A stretch of 64,000 nt of DNA, from contig QQNE01000007.1 of assembly GCA_003402735.1 (NCBI GenBank), positions 1 to 64,000 of the forward strand, given 5' to 3'. The position numbers and the translations under genes are program-made. The stretch is from Verrucomicrobiota bacterium (lineage in GTDB: Bacteria; Verrucomicrobiota; Verrucomicrobiia; Verrucomicrobiales; DEV007). Each line of letters starts with the position of its first letter. Positions within the stretch are counted from its first letter, which is position 1. Below, piece by piece: positions 38,447-48,436 of this stretch. The notes under the pieces are model-generated. The model had not been told where the DNA came from and did not search any database. It worked only from the letters and a program-made list of their open reading frames with translations.

Positions 38447-39445
38447 GTGAAACTACCGAAACAACTTGATCTTCTTGAGAGGGCAGGCCAGCACGTCGTT
38501 GCAGGTTTGAACCTTCACGCAAAGGCGCTTGGCCTGCCTAACTCCCTCCGTTCCAGCGTCGAATCCTCTCTGCGCGACCTCGCCGCCGCCGACCCCCAAT
38601 TCGACAAACCGTCCCCGCATTTCATGCACACGATCGGACCGGCTCTCGCCAAGGCCAATTACTTGGCGGGCACGGCGATCACCCGTTCCAAGGAAGTTCT
38701 CCGGGCCCGATTCGGCGAAGAATGGTCCCAGGCCTGGGCCGAGGCTGGATTCGCCCATTCCACCCAAACTCCCGGCACCGCTCCCGAGCGCATCGATTTG
38801 TTGGCCAAACTGGCCGCCTTTTTCAAGGCTCATCCAGATTGCGAAGTCGCGAACAGCGAAGTGACGGCGGCCCAGCTTTCGAAACGCGGCGCGGAATTGC
38901 AGGAGGCGTTCCACAACTCCAACGAGCACAGTCGTGCCTGGAGCATCGGCGTGAGCAGCCGTTCCCTGGCCGGCGAACGGTTGCGGGCTGCCCTGCAGGC
39001 CATCCTCGCCGAACTGGAGAAGGCTTTGCCCGCTTCCGACCCGCGTTGGTCGGCCTTCGCGATGAATGCCGAACCCACCACCGCACCGGTGACCCCGATA
39101 CCGGCCCGCCGCGGTCGGCCCCGCAAGAACCCGCTCCCCACGACCGCTTCGCCCGCTCCTCTGACGAGCCCGGCTCCGGCCAATCCCGAATCCGCTGCGG
39201 AATTCCAGCTCTGGAAATACGCCTGCCAACTTGCCGAAAAGGCCAAACTCCAGGCCGATCAAGCCCGGGAGACGTTGGCCCGCGCAGAGGCTGGTCTGCA
39301 ACGGCTGCGCACCGAGGCCGAACAGGCCATGAGCCTGGCCAAAAATCTCCAGACCAAGGCCGATCTCCTGGCCCCGGCCGGATCCAAAGGAGGCCGCAAG
39401 GAAGGTTCCCGGCCGACATCCTTCGAGATGCCGCTTCCCGGCTGA
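38447..39445 (+). CDS. Hypothetical protein with AT-hook-like motif and C-terminal helical region
   Basis: 332 aa, GTG start; 'ARRGRPRKNPLP' contains the R-G-R-P AT-hook core; helical C-terminus. Confidence 0.7.
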   Translation: MKLPKQLDLLERAGQHVVAGLNLHAKALGLPNSLRSSVESSLRDLAAADPQFDKPSPHFMHTIGPALAKANYLAGTAITRSKEVLRARFGEEWSQAWAEAGFAHSTQTPGTAPERIDLLAKLAAFFKAHPDCEVANSEVTAAQLSKRGAELQEAFHNSNEHSRAWSIGVSSRSLAGERLRAALQAILAELEKALPASDPRWSAFAMNAEPTTAPVTPIPARRGRPRKNPLPTTASPAPLTSPAPANPESAAEFQLWKYACQLAEKAKLQADQARETLARAEAGLQRLRTEAEQAMSLAKNLQTKADLLAPAGSKGGRKEGSRPTSFEMPLPG

Positions 39446-39463
39446 TCGTCGCAACCCAACGCC

Positions 39464-42013
39464 CTACAATTCCGCCCTGACGGCGGCGCTCACCGGCAGG
39501 TTGGACGCCCGCAAGGCTGGATACATCGATGCCAAAACCGCTACCGGGACTACCCAGAGCGGAGTGCCCAGGATCTCACCCCAGGGAATTCGCAATTCGA
39601 TGGTCCAGCCGAAAAAGGCCATGTTCACCACGCGAATCAAGATCCACGACATTCCCAGCCCGCAACAGATGCCGATGAGGCTGCCCGCAAGTCCGATGAC
39701 CCCGGCTTCAAACCAGTAGAGCCGCTGCACCTGCATCCGGCTCGCCCCCGTCGCCCGCAAAATTCCCGTCTCGCGCGTCCGCTCCATCACCAGAATCGTC
39801 AACGCCAGACTGACCCCGAGGATGGCCACCACCACCGCAATGGTGCGCAAGATGTAGGTTACCGCAAAGGTCTGATCGAACACATCAAACACCCGCTTGC
39901 GCAGGTCCGAGTTGCTCAGCCAGGCGAGTCGGTGCTCCCCACCGGTCGCCTTCCGGAGAGCCGCCGCATCCGCACCGGGATGGAGTGTCACCGCCAGGGA
40001 ATGGAACCGGCGATCGCCGCGCCACCATTGCTGAAAGGACTCGGCAGGGATCACCAGCTTCCCGCGGTCGTCGCTGTAATCGTAGTAGATGCCCACCACC
40101 GTCACTCCCATCTCCCCGGATGGCGTTGGGATGACGAGCTTGTCCCCCTCCGACAAACCGAGCCGACGCGACAACGGCTCCGTGGCCAAGGCCGCGCCCG
40201 GCTCTCTCCAGGCTCTCAGCTTTTCCTCCCTCCGCCCGCCCAGGAACCGGAGCTCTCCGGAGCCGGGATTGCCCACGGCTGCAAGCAGGAAGGGCGGTTT
40301 GCCGGGAAGGCTGAGGGGCACCTGCCGATACGTCTCCACCGACTGAACGGCCGAATGAGCGGAGAGCGCATCGACAAACCCGCCGGGCAAGAAATCCTGA
40401 AACCCGGTCACCTCGTTTGAAGCCGGAGTGACGTAGAGGTCCGCCTTCATCGACTGCGCCACCCAGGCCGCCACGGTTTCCCGGAACGAGGAGACCATCA
40501 CGGAAACGCCGATGGTCATCGCCAAGGCCGTCATCAACGCGGCCACCGTGACCGCCGACCGGTTCCAGGACCGCTCAAAGTTTTCCACCGCAATCCGGGC
40601 CAGGACGCTGCCGGGCAGCAGGCGCAGCAACTTCTGCAACCAGGCCGCGATCCACCGGCTCAGAAAGGGGGTGGCCAGGGCAAATCCGGCCACCAGAAAG
40701 AAACAGGCGGCGAAACTCCACCAAGCCGGACCGGTGGTCAGGGCCAGCCAGGAAGAACCGGCGCTCAAGCCCAAGAGACCCAGGCCCAACAACGCCCAGG
40801 TTCGGACGGGGCCCTGGCTGGTTTGGGCGTGACGGTGCGGCCGCAAGGCTGCCAGAGGCGTCAGAAACGCCGCCTCCCGCGCCGGCAACCAAGCGCCCGC
40901 CAAGCTGGATCCCAACCCATACAACGTGGCCACGAGCAGATGCCCGGGAGGCACCGCCGCGCGGGCCACATCGATGAGGACGTAATGGGACGAGATCGTC
41001 TCGGAAACCGAGCCCGCCAAGGCTTGGGCCAGCAACACTCCGGCCGGGAGACCCAACAGGACCCCCGGCACCCCGAGGAGCAGACCCTCACTGAGAAAGA
41101 GGAGGAACACTTGCCCACGGCTCGCTCCATTGGCACGCAGGATGCCGATCTCGCGTCGCCTCCGCACCACGGAGGCCGAGACCGTGTTGTAGATCAGAAA
41201 AACGCCGACGAGCGCCGACACCATGCTCAACGCGGTGAGGTTGAGCTGGAAGCCATCGAGCATGCGCTGCACCTGGAGACTGCGGGTCCGCGGCGCTTCG
41301 ACCACCCATTGATCTCCCAACCGGGAGCCGAGTTTGGCCGCCAAGTCCGCCGCGCCCGCCGGGTCCGCCAGCCGAATCTGGATGGAGGTCAGGCCGCCGG
41401 TCCCCAAAAACTCCTGCGCCCAACCCACGTCCATCACCGCCAACGATGGCGCGGCATCTTGACCGAGGCTGCGCACCGGAAGGATTCCCGCGACGGTCAG
41501 GGTGTCGCGTCGGCTGTCCTTTTCCACCGTCAACGAATCTCCCGCCTTGATCCCGTGATCCGCGGCGAATCGCTCATGCAACAAGATCCGCCCGGGTCGG
41601 CCCAGCCAGGTTTCCAGGTCAAAGCCCGGCACGTCGGTCACCTGACCGCCCAGAGAAGCGAACGGCACACTGGAAAAGAGATCGACACCGACCACGTGAA
41701 GGTAACTTCCTGGCAGCTCTGGCAAGGTCAGGTAACCCTCCACCACGGGAGTCGCGGCCTCGATCCCCGGAAACTGACGAATCTCGGGAAAGAGCTGTTC
41801 CGGGACCGGCACACCCTGTCCGCGCACTTCCAGATGACTGCGCCCGGTCGTCAGATCCAGACCGCTGCGGAACGAACGGGTGGCGCTGACGTTGGCGGAC
41901 TGGATGGCCACATAGACCGCCACGCCGATGGCCACGCTGACCACGTCGAGTACCGCGATCACCCGGTGCCGGGCCAGATAGCGCAAAACCAATTGGTGGA
42001 GCAGACGGATCAT
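39464..42013 (-). CDS. FtsX-like ABC transporter permease (duplicated domain)
   Basis: 849 aa; 'RRRREIGILRANGASRGQVFLLFLSEGLLLG' and 'MERTRETGILRATGASRMQVQRLYWFEAGVIGLAG'. Confidence 0.92.
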   Translation of the reverse strand: MIRLLHQLVLRYLARHRVIAVLDVVSVAIGVAVYVAIQSANVSATRSFRSGLDLTTGRSHLEVRGQGVPVPEQLFPEIRQFPGIEAATPVVEGYLTLPELPGSYLHVVGVDLFSSVPFASLGGQVTDVPGFDLETWLGRPGRILLHERFAADHGIKAGDSLTVEKDSRRDTLTVAGILPVRSLGQDAAPSLAVMDVGWAQEFLGTGGLTSIQIRLADPAGAADLAAKLGSRLGDQWVVEAPRTRSLQVQRMLDGFQLNLTALSMVSALVGVFLIYNTVSASVVRRRREIGILRANGASRGQVFLLFLSEGLLLGVPGVLLGLPAGVLLAQALAGSVSETISSHYVLIDVARAAVPPGHLLVATLYGLGSSLAGAWLPAREAAFLTPLAALRPHRHAQTSQGPVRTWALLGLGLLGLSAGSSWLALTTGPAWWSFAACFFLVAGFALATPFLSRWIAAWLQKLLRLLPGSVLARIAVENFERSWNRSAVTVAALMTALAMTIGVSVMVSSFRETVAAWVAQSMKADLYVTPASNEVTGFQDFLPGGFVDALSAHSAVQSVETYRQVPLSLPGKPPFLLAAVGNPGSGELRFLGGRREEKLRAWREPGAALATEPLSRRLGLSEGDKLVIPTPSGEMGVTVVGIYYDYSDDRGKLVIPAESFQQWWRGDRRFHSLAVTLHPGADAAALRKATGGEHRLAWLSNSDLRKRVFDVFDQTFAVTYILRTIAVVVAILGVSLALTILVMERTRETGILRATGASRMQVQRLYWFEAGVIGLAGSLIGICCGLGMSWILIRVVNMAFFGWTIELRIPWGEILGTPLWVVPVAVLASMYPALRASNLPVSAAVRAEL

Positions 42014-42120
42014 CAGAAGGCTAAAATCTCTTGCTTGGCATCGGCCTGCGCCTTTTGCGCCCGAACCTGGGCGGCGACGAGAGCGTTGTCGTGGTTGTTT
42101 GCCGTGCCCTTGACGATCTC

Positions 42121-42930
42121 TTACCCGGGCCCCTGCTTGCCTCCGATCTCCAAGGTGGGTGGGAATCCGAGGCCGTCCTTCTGTTGCTCGTCAGGAAAAA
42201 AGACTCTGATGTCTTGGATTCCCTCAGCGCGCCACTGATCCTCAGCAAGCAACCAATTTTTGACAAACATCGCCACCGATTGGCGACACGCCTCCCTCAC
42301 GGAATCGATGCTCTCCCGGCTCCCGGCCCGTTCTCCGAGCTTGGCGGTCAGGCCTTTGCGCAGTTCCTGGTGGCTGAGTTCCTGGTGATACATGCTGACC
42401 CAATACCCTTTCAACACGGCCTCCATGGCCCCGCTGTCGAAGGCCACCGGCAACGTGGGCTCGATTTTGGGGGCGAGGACAACGAGGGTTTGTCGGCCTG
42501 GCAGGCCCTCCTTGCGCAACCTCCACACGCCATCGAGCTTAATGTGATAGCGGTAGGTGGCCCGGGTTTTCAACGTGACCTTGGTATCGAAAAACGGCAC
42601 CTTGAACCCGGCCACGTAGAGTTCCGTGCTGCGGTCGAACGCCTCATCGCTCACCTTCGTGGCCAACTCCAGGGTGTTTCCGTTGGTGCTGGCGATCTCC
42701 ACGAGGTGCGCGCGAAAGGTCTCGGTAATGGATTGCTTCAGCACCTGGTCCGAAAGTTTCCGGAAATGAAACTGCATAAACTCGCTCAAGATCGGCGGCC
42801 CGAACCATGCGGCCAAGCCCACGGCACCAACCAGCACGAACAGGATGACCAACGCTTGAAAGCAGGCCCCCGCGCATCCTCGCGTCGGTTTCGAGGGCGG
42901 AACGGCTGTCGGTGTGTTCTCGGAGCTCAT
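42121..42930 (-). CDS. Hypothetical membrane-anchored protein
   Basis: Start MSSENTPTAVPPS; TM 'CFQALVILFVLVGAVGLAAWF'; ATGA overlap with the UDG stop. Confidence 0.65.
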   Translation of the reverse strand: MSSENTPTAVPPSKPTRGCAGACFQALVILFVLVGAVGLAAWFGPPILSEFMQFHFRKLSDQVLKQSITETFRAHLVEIASTNGNTLELATKVSDEAFDRSTELYVAGFKVPFFDTKVTLKTRATYRYHIKLDGVWRLRKEGLPGRQTLVVLAPKIEPTLPVAFDSGAMEAVLKGYWVSMYHQELSHQELRKGLTAKLGERAGSRESIDSVREACRQSVAMFVKNWLLAEDQWRAEGIQDIRVFFPDEQQKDGLGFPPTLEIGGKQGPG

Positions 42931-43817
42931 CCGGTGAAATAGGCGCGTTGCTTCGGCGAAATCGGAAGTTGCAGCTGTTCCATCACCAACAACAGGTCTT
43001 CCCAAACCTTGCGCCGCTCGGACAGATCCGTGTAGCGCAACAAATAAGACGGATGAAAGGTGACCATTAGCGGAATTCCCTCAAACGAATGAAACCGGTT
43101 CCGCAACCGCGCCACCGGCTCTTCTGACCCGAGCAGGCCAAGGGCGGCCAACGTGCCGAGCGCGACAATCACCTCCGGCTTCACCACCTCGATCTCCGCC
43201 TGGACAAAACCGAGGCAGACCGCCATTTCCTCCCGGGAAGGCTTGCGAGTGGATTCCCCCTGATTCGGCACAGCGGGGCGGAACTTTAAGATGTTGGTGA
43301 TGTAGGTCTCCTCACGTTTCAACCCCATCGCCGCAATCATTTTGGTGAGCAAGTTTCCCGCCGGCCCGACAAACGGTTCTCCCTGACGCTCCTCCTCCGG
43401 ACCGGGAGCATCCCCCACGAAGAGGATCCGCGCATCCGGGTTGCCGGTGGAAAAGATCAGGGTCTCCCGGAGGGAATCGAGAGCCCGCACCTCGGGACAA
43501 TCTTTGGCCCTTTGCGCCAACCAAGCCAACTTCTCCGACTTGGTTGCCCCCTGGGGGACGAATTTGGGAGTGGCGACCGCGGCGGACAGGATCGGGTCCG
43601 GCTCGACCCGGGCTTGGGCCACCGGCGGTGTCGGGTCTGGTTGCGGGGGCGGAGTCGGCGCGGTTCGGGGTGGCGCTGCCACCAAGGCTTTGGGCAGTTC
43701 CCGCAATTCCTTTCGGGCCTTGGGACTGAGCCAGACAAATTCCTCACCGTGAGCGCGACGCTCTTCCAGGTGCCGCACGAGGGCCACCAAGGCGTCGTTG
43801 ACCGGGGACGAAGGCAT
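42927..43817 (-). CDS. Uracil-DNA glycosylase (family 4-like)
   Basis: 'ILFVGDAPGPEEERQGEPFVGPAGNLLTKMIAAMGL...YITNILKFRPAVPNQGE', 'VTFHPSYLLR'. Confidence 0.95.
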   Translation of the reverse strand: MPSSPVNDALVALVRHLEERRAHGEEFVWLSPKARKELRELPKALVAAPPRTAPTPPPQPDPTPPVAQARVEPDPILSAAVATPKFVPQGATKSEKLAWLAQRAKDCPEVRALDSLRETLIFSTGNPDARILFVGDAPGPEEERQGEPFVGPAGNLLTKMIAAMGLKREETYITNILKFRPAVPNQGESTRKPSREEMAVCLGFVQAEIEVVKPEVIVALGTLAALGLLGSEEPVARLRNRFHSFEGIPLMVTFHPSYLLRYTDLSERRKVWEDLLLVMEQLQLPISPKQRAYFTG

Positions 43818-43949
43818 GCGTTCACCAAAAAAGCGTGTTGGGCCGGGGAGCAACCAACTTCTGCAGAAATGCCGCAGAAAACCGGGGCCGAAAGACGGCC
43901 TCACTTTCCGTTTTGACATCGTCGGACTGGCGAACGAGGGAACGGGGCG

Positions 43950-45629
43950 ATGACGCATGACCCCAGTGTAACCTACGTGATTGGACACAAGAATCCGGAC
44001 ACCGACGCCATTTGTGCGGCGATCGGCTACGCGGATTTGTTGCAACGGACACGGATGCCCAAGGCCTTGGCGGCGCGTTGCGGCTCCATCACCGCCCGGA
44101 CCGAGTGGGTGCTGCGCAAGGCCGGTGTTCCCGTGCCCGAGCTGGTGATGGATGTGCGGCTGACGGTCGGTTCCATTTGCCAGAAGGGCATTGTCAGCGC
44201 CGCACCCCACGAATCCTTCTTGGAGATTTACCAGCGGATGCTCTGGGGCGGTTACCGCAGCATCCCCATCGTCGAAGGAGAAAATCAGCTCAATGGGATG
44301 CTCTCCCTGACGGAACTTCTCAAACTTCTGCTTCCCGTGGGCGAAAGCCCGGAACGGATGCGCGTGGTCCGCACCAGCCTGGGAAGCATGGAGCGCGCCC
44401 TGGACAGCAAACTCTGGTTCGCCGATGGCAACCTCGACACCGAGAGGGACTTCATCCTGATGGTGGCCGCTTCCAGCCCCGAGATCATCCGGGACCGCAT
44501 CGCCCGTTTTCCCCATGAACAGGTCGTGGTCGTCACCGGGGACCGGGAAAACATCCAGCATCTCGCCGTGGAATCGGGCGTCTGCTGCCTGGTGATCACC
44601 GGCGGATTTGAGATGTCCCCGGAGATCCGCGAGGCCGCCCGGGAAAAAGGCGTGGCCATCCTCACCACGCGACACGACACCGCCAGCACGATCCAATTCA
44701 TCCGCGGTTCCCGCCGCATCAGTGAAGCGGTCTCCAAAGACTTCATCCGGTTTGAATCCAACGTCCTGGTGAACTCGATCCAACAGGAGATCCGGGAAAC
44801 TTCCCAGGCCCTGTTTCCGGTGATCGACCACGAGACCGGGCAGCTTTCCGGCGTCTTCTCGCGCTCCGACCTCATCGATTTGCCCCGACCCCAGCTCATC
44901 CTGGTGGATCACAACGAATTCTCCCAGGCGGTCGCAGGGGCCGAGGAAGCGAACATCCTGGAAGTGATCGACCACCACCGCCTCAGCGGAAACCTCGTCT
45001 CCAAAGAACCGATCCGCTTCATCAACCTTCCGGTCGGCTCCACCTCGACCATTGTCGGGCGCCTCTTCTGGGATCAGGGCCTCATCCCTTCCAAGTCGAT
45101 CGCCACCTGCCTGTGCGCGGGCCTCATTTCAGACACCCTAAAGCTGACCTCGCCCACCTCCACCCCGGAAGACAAAAAGCTCCTCGACTGGCTCTCCAAA
45201 ATCGCGGAACTCAACATCGATCAATTCGCCAAGGATTTCTTCGCCGCCGGTTCCGTGCTCAACAGTTGCACCCCGACCGAAGCCGTTTCCAGCGATCGCA
45301 AGGAATACGAGGAAGCGGGCTACAAGGTCAGCATCTCCCAAATCGAGGAACTCGGGCTCCATCATCTCTGGGATTCGGTCCCCTCGCTGCAGGAAGAACT
45401 TCGCGCCCTGATCAAACAGCGCGGCCTCGACCTCGCCTGCTGCATGGTGACCGATATCGGCCAGCACTTCAGCGTTCTTCTCATGGAAGGCCCCGATCCC
45501 GTCCTCAATCGCGTCGATTACCCCAAACGAGACCACGGCATTTTTGAAATGGACGGAGTCGTGAGCCGCAAAAAGCAGCTTTTCCCCTGGCTGAGCCGCT
45601 TGCTGACGGCGGTTCCTCGCAGCGCCTGA
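43950..45629 (+). CDS. Manganese-dependent inorganic diphosphatase with CBS/DRTGG regulatory domains
   Basis: 'YVIGHKNPDTDAICAAIGYADLL', CBS segments, 'LVDHNEFSQAV...EVIDHHRLSGN'. Confidence 0.93.
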   Translation: MTHDPSVTYVIGHKNPDTDAICAAIGYADLLQRTRMPKALAARCGSITARTEWVLRKAGVPVPELVMDVRLTVGSICQKGIVSAAPHESFLEIYQRMLWGGYRSIPIVEGENQLNGMLSLTELLKLLLPVGESPERMRVVRTSLGSMERALDSKLWFADGNLDTERDFILMVAASSPEIIRDRIARFPHEQVVVVTGDRENIQHLAVESGVCCLVITGGFEMSPEIREAAREKGVAILTTRHDTASTIQFIRGSRRISEAVSKDFIRFESNVLVNSIQQEIRETSQALFPVIDHETGQLSGVFSRSDLIDLPRPQLILVDHNEFSQAVAGAEEANILEVIDHHRLSGNLVSKEPIRFINLPVGSTSTIVGRLFWDQGLIPSKSIATCLCAGLISDTLKLTSPTSTPEDKKLLDWLSKIAELNIDQFAKDFFAAGSVLNSCTPTEAVSSDRKEYEEAGYKVSISQIEELGLHHLWDSVPSLQEELRALIKQRGLDLACCMVTDIGQHFSVLLMEGPDPVLNRVDYPKRDHGIFEMDGVVSRKKQLFPWLSRLLTAVPRSA

Positions 45630-45752
45630 CCGACCCCGCCCCTCTCCTTCAACGCAGTTTCGAGGCAATCCACCAGGTGATCGCTCCCGGAAGTCGAACA
45701 GATCCTTGCCCATCCGGCGTCGCCTTTGACTTCCCCGGCGCGCCCCGCTAAG

Positions 45753-47912
45753 ATGGAGCCGCGCCGTCTCATGCGCTGCTCTCCCTCACGTTTGATCCTG
45801 GCCTGGATCTGGTTGCTAACCGGAGGAATCCCCGCGATCACTCCCCCTGCCTTGGCGGATGTCACCAAGCCCGGATCCGCTCCGGTCAACACCGATCCCC
45901 GTCCCCGCGGCCGGGACCGTGAGCGGCGCGATCCCGAACCCGTCACCATGCCGTCTCGGGAGGACCGCATCCCCGTTGTCGAACCCAAACGATTCAAACT
46001 GCTCCGGGGCGAACCCCTGCAACTCACCCTCGATACCGTCGAGGATCCATTCTCCCAACGCGTCCGCTTCTTCATCCGGGAAGAGCCCAAAGCGGGTTCT
46101 CTTTCCGAACTGAGCGAATCCCCGGATGATTTTTCCTCGGCTCTTGTCACCTACCAGTCCGATCCGACATCCAAAGCCGCCACGGACCAGTTCACCTTTG
46201 CCGCGCAGTATCCCTCCGGACGGGTCTCCGCGGCCGTGCCAGTCGTCCTCGAGATCATCGACCCGGTTCCACTCATCGCCTGCGTCTCCACGCTCGATTT
46301 CGGAAAGACCATCCTCGGTGGCCAATCGCTCCGAACCATCGTGCTGACCAACAAAGGCACCGCTCCATTCGAGTTGGTCCCGGAACTTCCGCCGCCCTGG
46401 AAATGGATGCCAAGCGAGGGCCAGACCGGGCTGCGCCTTTCCCCGGGCGAGTCGGCCCCGGCCACCTTCGGTTTCTTTCCCGTCGCCCTGGGCCACTCTG
46501 TCTTCCGGTTGGCCCTGCCTACCGGTGCACCGGAAAAACCCGGCGTTCTCTTCACCGGGGAAGGCGTGGTGCCCTTTGTCCTGGCATCCCGCAAACTGAC
46601 CTTGGCGCACGACCCGCAGAGCCGCCTCCGCACCGGCACCATCGCCCTCACCAACCCGGGCGTCGAAGGCGTTTCGGTGACGCTGCGCTTGGACGCTCGT
46701 CTTCAGTCGCCGGGTGGGGACCGCGTCTGGCTGGACAAGGAGCAGCGCAAGGAGTTGACATTCGTTCTCCCTCCCCAGAACCCCTCCGCCTTCACCGGAG
46801 AGATTCACCTGGAGGCCAACGGGTTCCAGGAAATGGTCCCGGTGACTGCGGACCCGCTCCCCGGTTTCCTCTCCATGTCCGGAGTCGCCGCAGATCACTC
46901 GCTCCCATGCGGCCAGGTCTCCATCGGGAGCAAATCCGAGTTCGTCATCAAACTTCGCAATGTCGGTGGCCAACCCGTCCCGGTGCGCGCCAACCCGCCG
47001 CCCCCCCCTTTCCTGGTCCAGGACCTGCCCCTGGAATGGACCCTGCCACCGGGGGGTGAGACGGAGCTCCGGGTCCTCTTCGCCCCCAAGGAACCCGGCC
47101 TCTTTCGCGAGCGCCTCGTCCTCCACGGCTCTCAACAGGAATTTGTGGTCACACTCCACGGCGAGTCCATGGCAGTGCCCTCCGCGGTGGAAGCGACCGC
47201 TTCGGCCAACCTCTCCGGCAAGATCACGATGGCCGCAGCCCGTCCTCCCATCGGAAACCCCGCCGCCCCCGGCCAAGCCCAAGACCTCTCCCAGGCCACC
47301 GACTATCATGAAATGCTCGAGGCAAAAACGGGCATGCCTGCCAGCGTTTCGACCCAGACGGGACGCGAACTCAACTCGCCCGAGGCACCCAACTCCGTGA
47401 CGGGACGAAACGGCGAGATCCCCCTCCCGCCCATGATCTCCATCGACGGAATGCTTGCGCTCAGCCCCCACAAGCTCAAGACGGATGTCAAACTGCCGAA
47501 AGTGCCCATCTTTGCTGTCAAGGAGACCACGGCGAAAAGCGCCCTTCTCGTCTGGCGCCAACCTCAGGGAGACGCGCCCCGCTACGAAGTGGAAACGCGC
47601 ATCATCGCATTCAACGGTGCCAAAAAACAGTTGGAGTGCCTTTGGGTCCCCACGAAACAGGTGAAATTCTCGCTCGCGGACCAAATTGTGACCGCCGAAG
47701 TCTCCGGTCTGCAACCCGAGTCCTATCACCTCTTCCGCATCTTCACGCTGGGAGCCAACGGGACCAACAGTCTTCCCTCCCGGGAATTGGGTGCCCGCAC
47801 CAAACGCGCCACCCTGTCCACGGGCACGATCCTCAACCTGGGCGTGGCCGGCCTCGTGATCGGAGGCGGCGTGACCATCTTCATGATGCTGCGCCGGGAA
47901 CGGCTTCTGTGA
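45753..47912 (+). CDS. Secreted/membrane protein with ASH-like Ig repeats and an FN3-like domain
   Basis: 'STLDFGKTILGGQSLRTIVLTNKGTAPFEL' and 'CGQVSIGSKSEFVIKLRNVGGQPVPV'; C-terminal TM 'LGVAGLVIGGGVTIFMMLRRE'. Confidence 0.7.
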   Translation: MEPRRLMRCSPSRLILAWIWLLTGGIPAITPPALADVTKPGSAPVNTDPRPRGRDRERRDPEPVTMPSREDRIPVVEPKRFKLLRGEPLQLTLDTVEDPFSQRVRFFIREEPKAGSLSELSESPDDFSSALVTYQSDPTSKAATDQFTFAAQYPSGRVSAAVPVVLEIIDPVPLIACVSTLDFGKTILGGQSLRTIVLTNKGTAPFELVPELPPPWKWMPSEGQTGLRLSPGESAPATFGFFPVALGHSVFRLALPTGAPEKPGVLFTGEGVVPFVLASRKLTLAHDPQSRLRTGTIALTNPGVEGVSVTLRLDARLQSPGGDRVWLDKEQRKELTFVLPPQNPSAFTGEIHLEANGFQEMVPVTADPLPGFLSMSGVAADHSLPCGQVSIGSKSEFVIKLRNVGGQPVPVRANPPPPPFLVQDLPLEWTLPPGGETELRVLFAPKEPGLFRERLVLHGSQQEFVVTLHGESMAVPSAVEATASANLSGKITMAAARPPIGNPAAPGQAQDLSQATDYHEMLEAKTGMPASVSTQTGRELNSPEAPNSVTGRNGEIPLPPMISIDGMLALSPHKLKTDVKLPKVPIFAVKETTAKSALLVWRQPQGDAPRYEVETRIIAFNGAKKQLECLWVPTKQVKFSLADQIVTAEVSGLQPESYHLFRIFTLGANGTNSLPSRELGARTKRATLSTGTILNLGVAGLVIGGGVTIFMMLRRERLL

Positions 47913-48432
47913 CCGCGGCCCCCGGGGCCTCGAGAAACTGCACATCGCGCCAGAGCATTTCCTCGCCATCAAAAACAAAGTTGGCCTCAAAACGTCGGCC
48001 CTCGAGCATCTCCCGAAGCCAGTATCGGTCATCCGCCCACATCTCCCCGAACGGAAGCTCATCAAAAGAAAACCAGAGCGGCGCCGCCTCGCGCGTCTCG
48101 GTCGGGGTTCCGCCATAGCGGAACGTGCGAAAGACGACGACATGCAAGGCCAGACCATCGACGAATTGAAAGCGGAGGATCCCCATCGCCTCGCAGTCGG
48201 CCGGATCCACCTCGAGATGCAGTTCCTCACGGATCTCCCTCACGGCCGCCTCCACGGCGGTTTCGCCAGGCTCAAGTTTTCCACCCGGCCCGTTGATCTT
48301 GCCCTGACCCAAACCGGTCTTCTTGCGGATCAGCAACACCTCGCCGCCCTCGATGACAAACAGAAGATTGGCCCGCATCGTGGGCTCCCAGGAACCCCAG
48401 TCGATCCCGGGAATGGCGGAAGTCTGATCCAT
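47881..48432 (-). CDS. NUDIX hydrolase (8-oxo-dGTP diphosphatase-like)
   Basis: Nudix box 'GPGGKLEPGETAVEAAVREIREELHLEV'. Confidence 0.92.
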   Translation of the reverse strand: MDQTSAIPGIDWGSWEPTMRANLLFVIEGGEVLLIRKKTGLGQGKINGPGGKLEPGETAVEAAVREIREELHLEVDPADCEAMGILRFQFVDGLALHVVVFRTFRYGGTPTETREAAPLWFSFDELPFGEMWADDRYWLREMLEGRRFEANFVFDGEEMLWRDVQFLEAPGAAVTEAVPGAAS

Positions 48433-48436
48433 CGAA

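Noticed and set aside
40823-42238. 471-aa plus-strand ORF
   Set aside because: Antisense to the FtsX-like permease; Gln/Arg/His-rich artefact.
45816-48230. 804-aa minus-strand ORF
   Set aside because: Antisense to the ASH-domain protein, which has a coherent signal peptide, Ig repeats and TM; composition artefact of GC-rich DNA.
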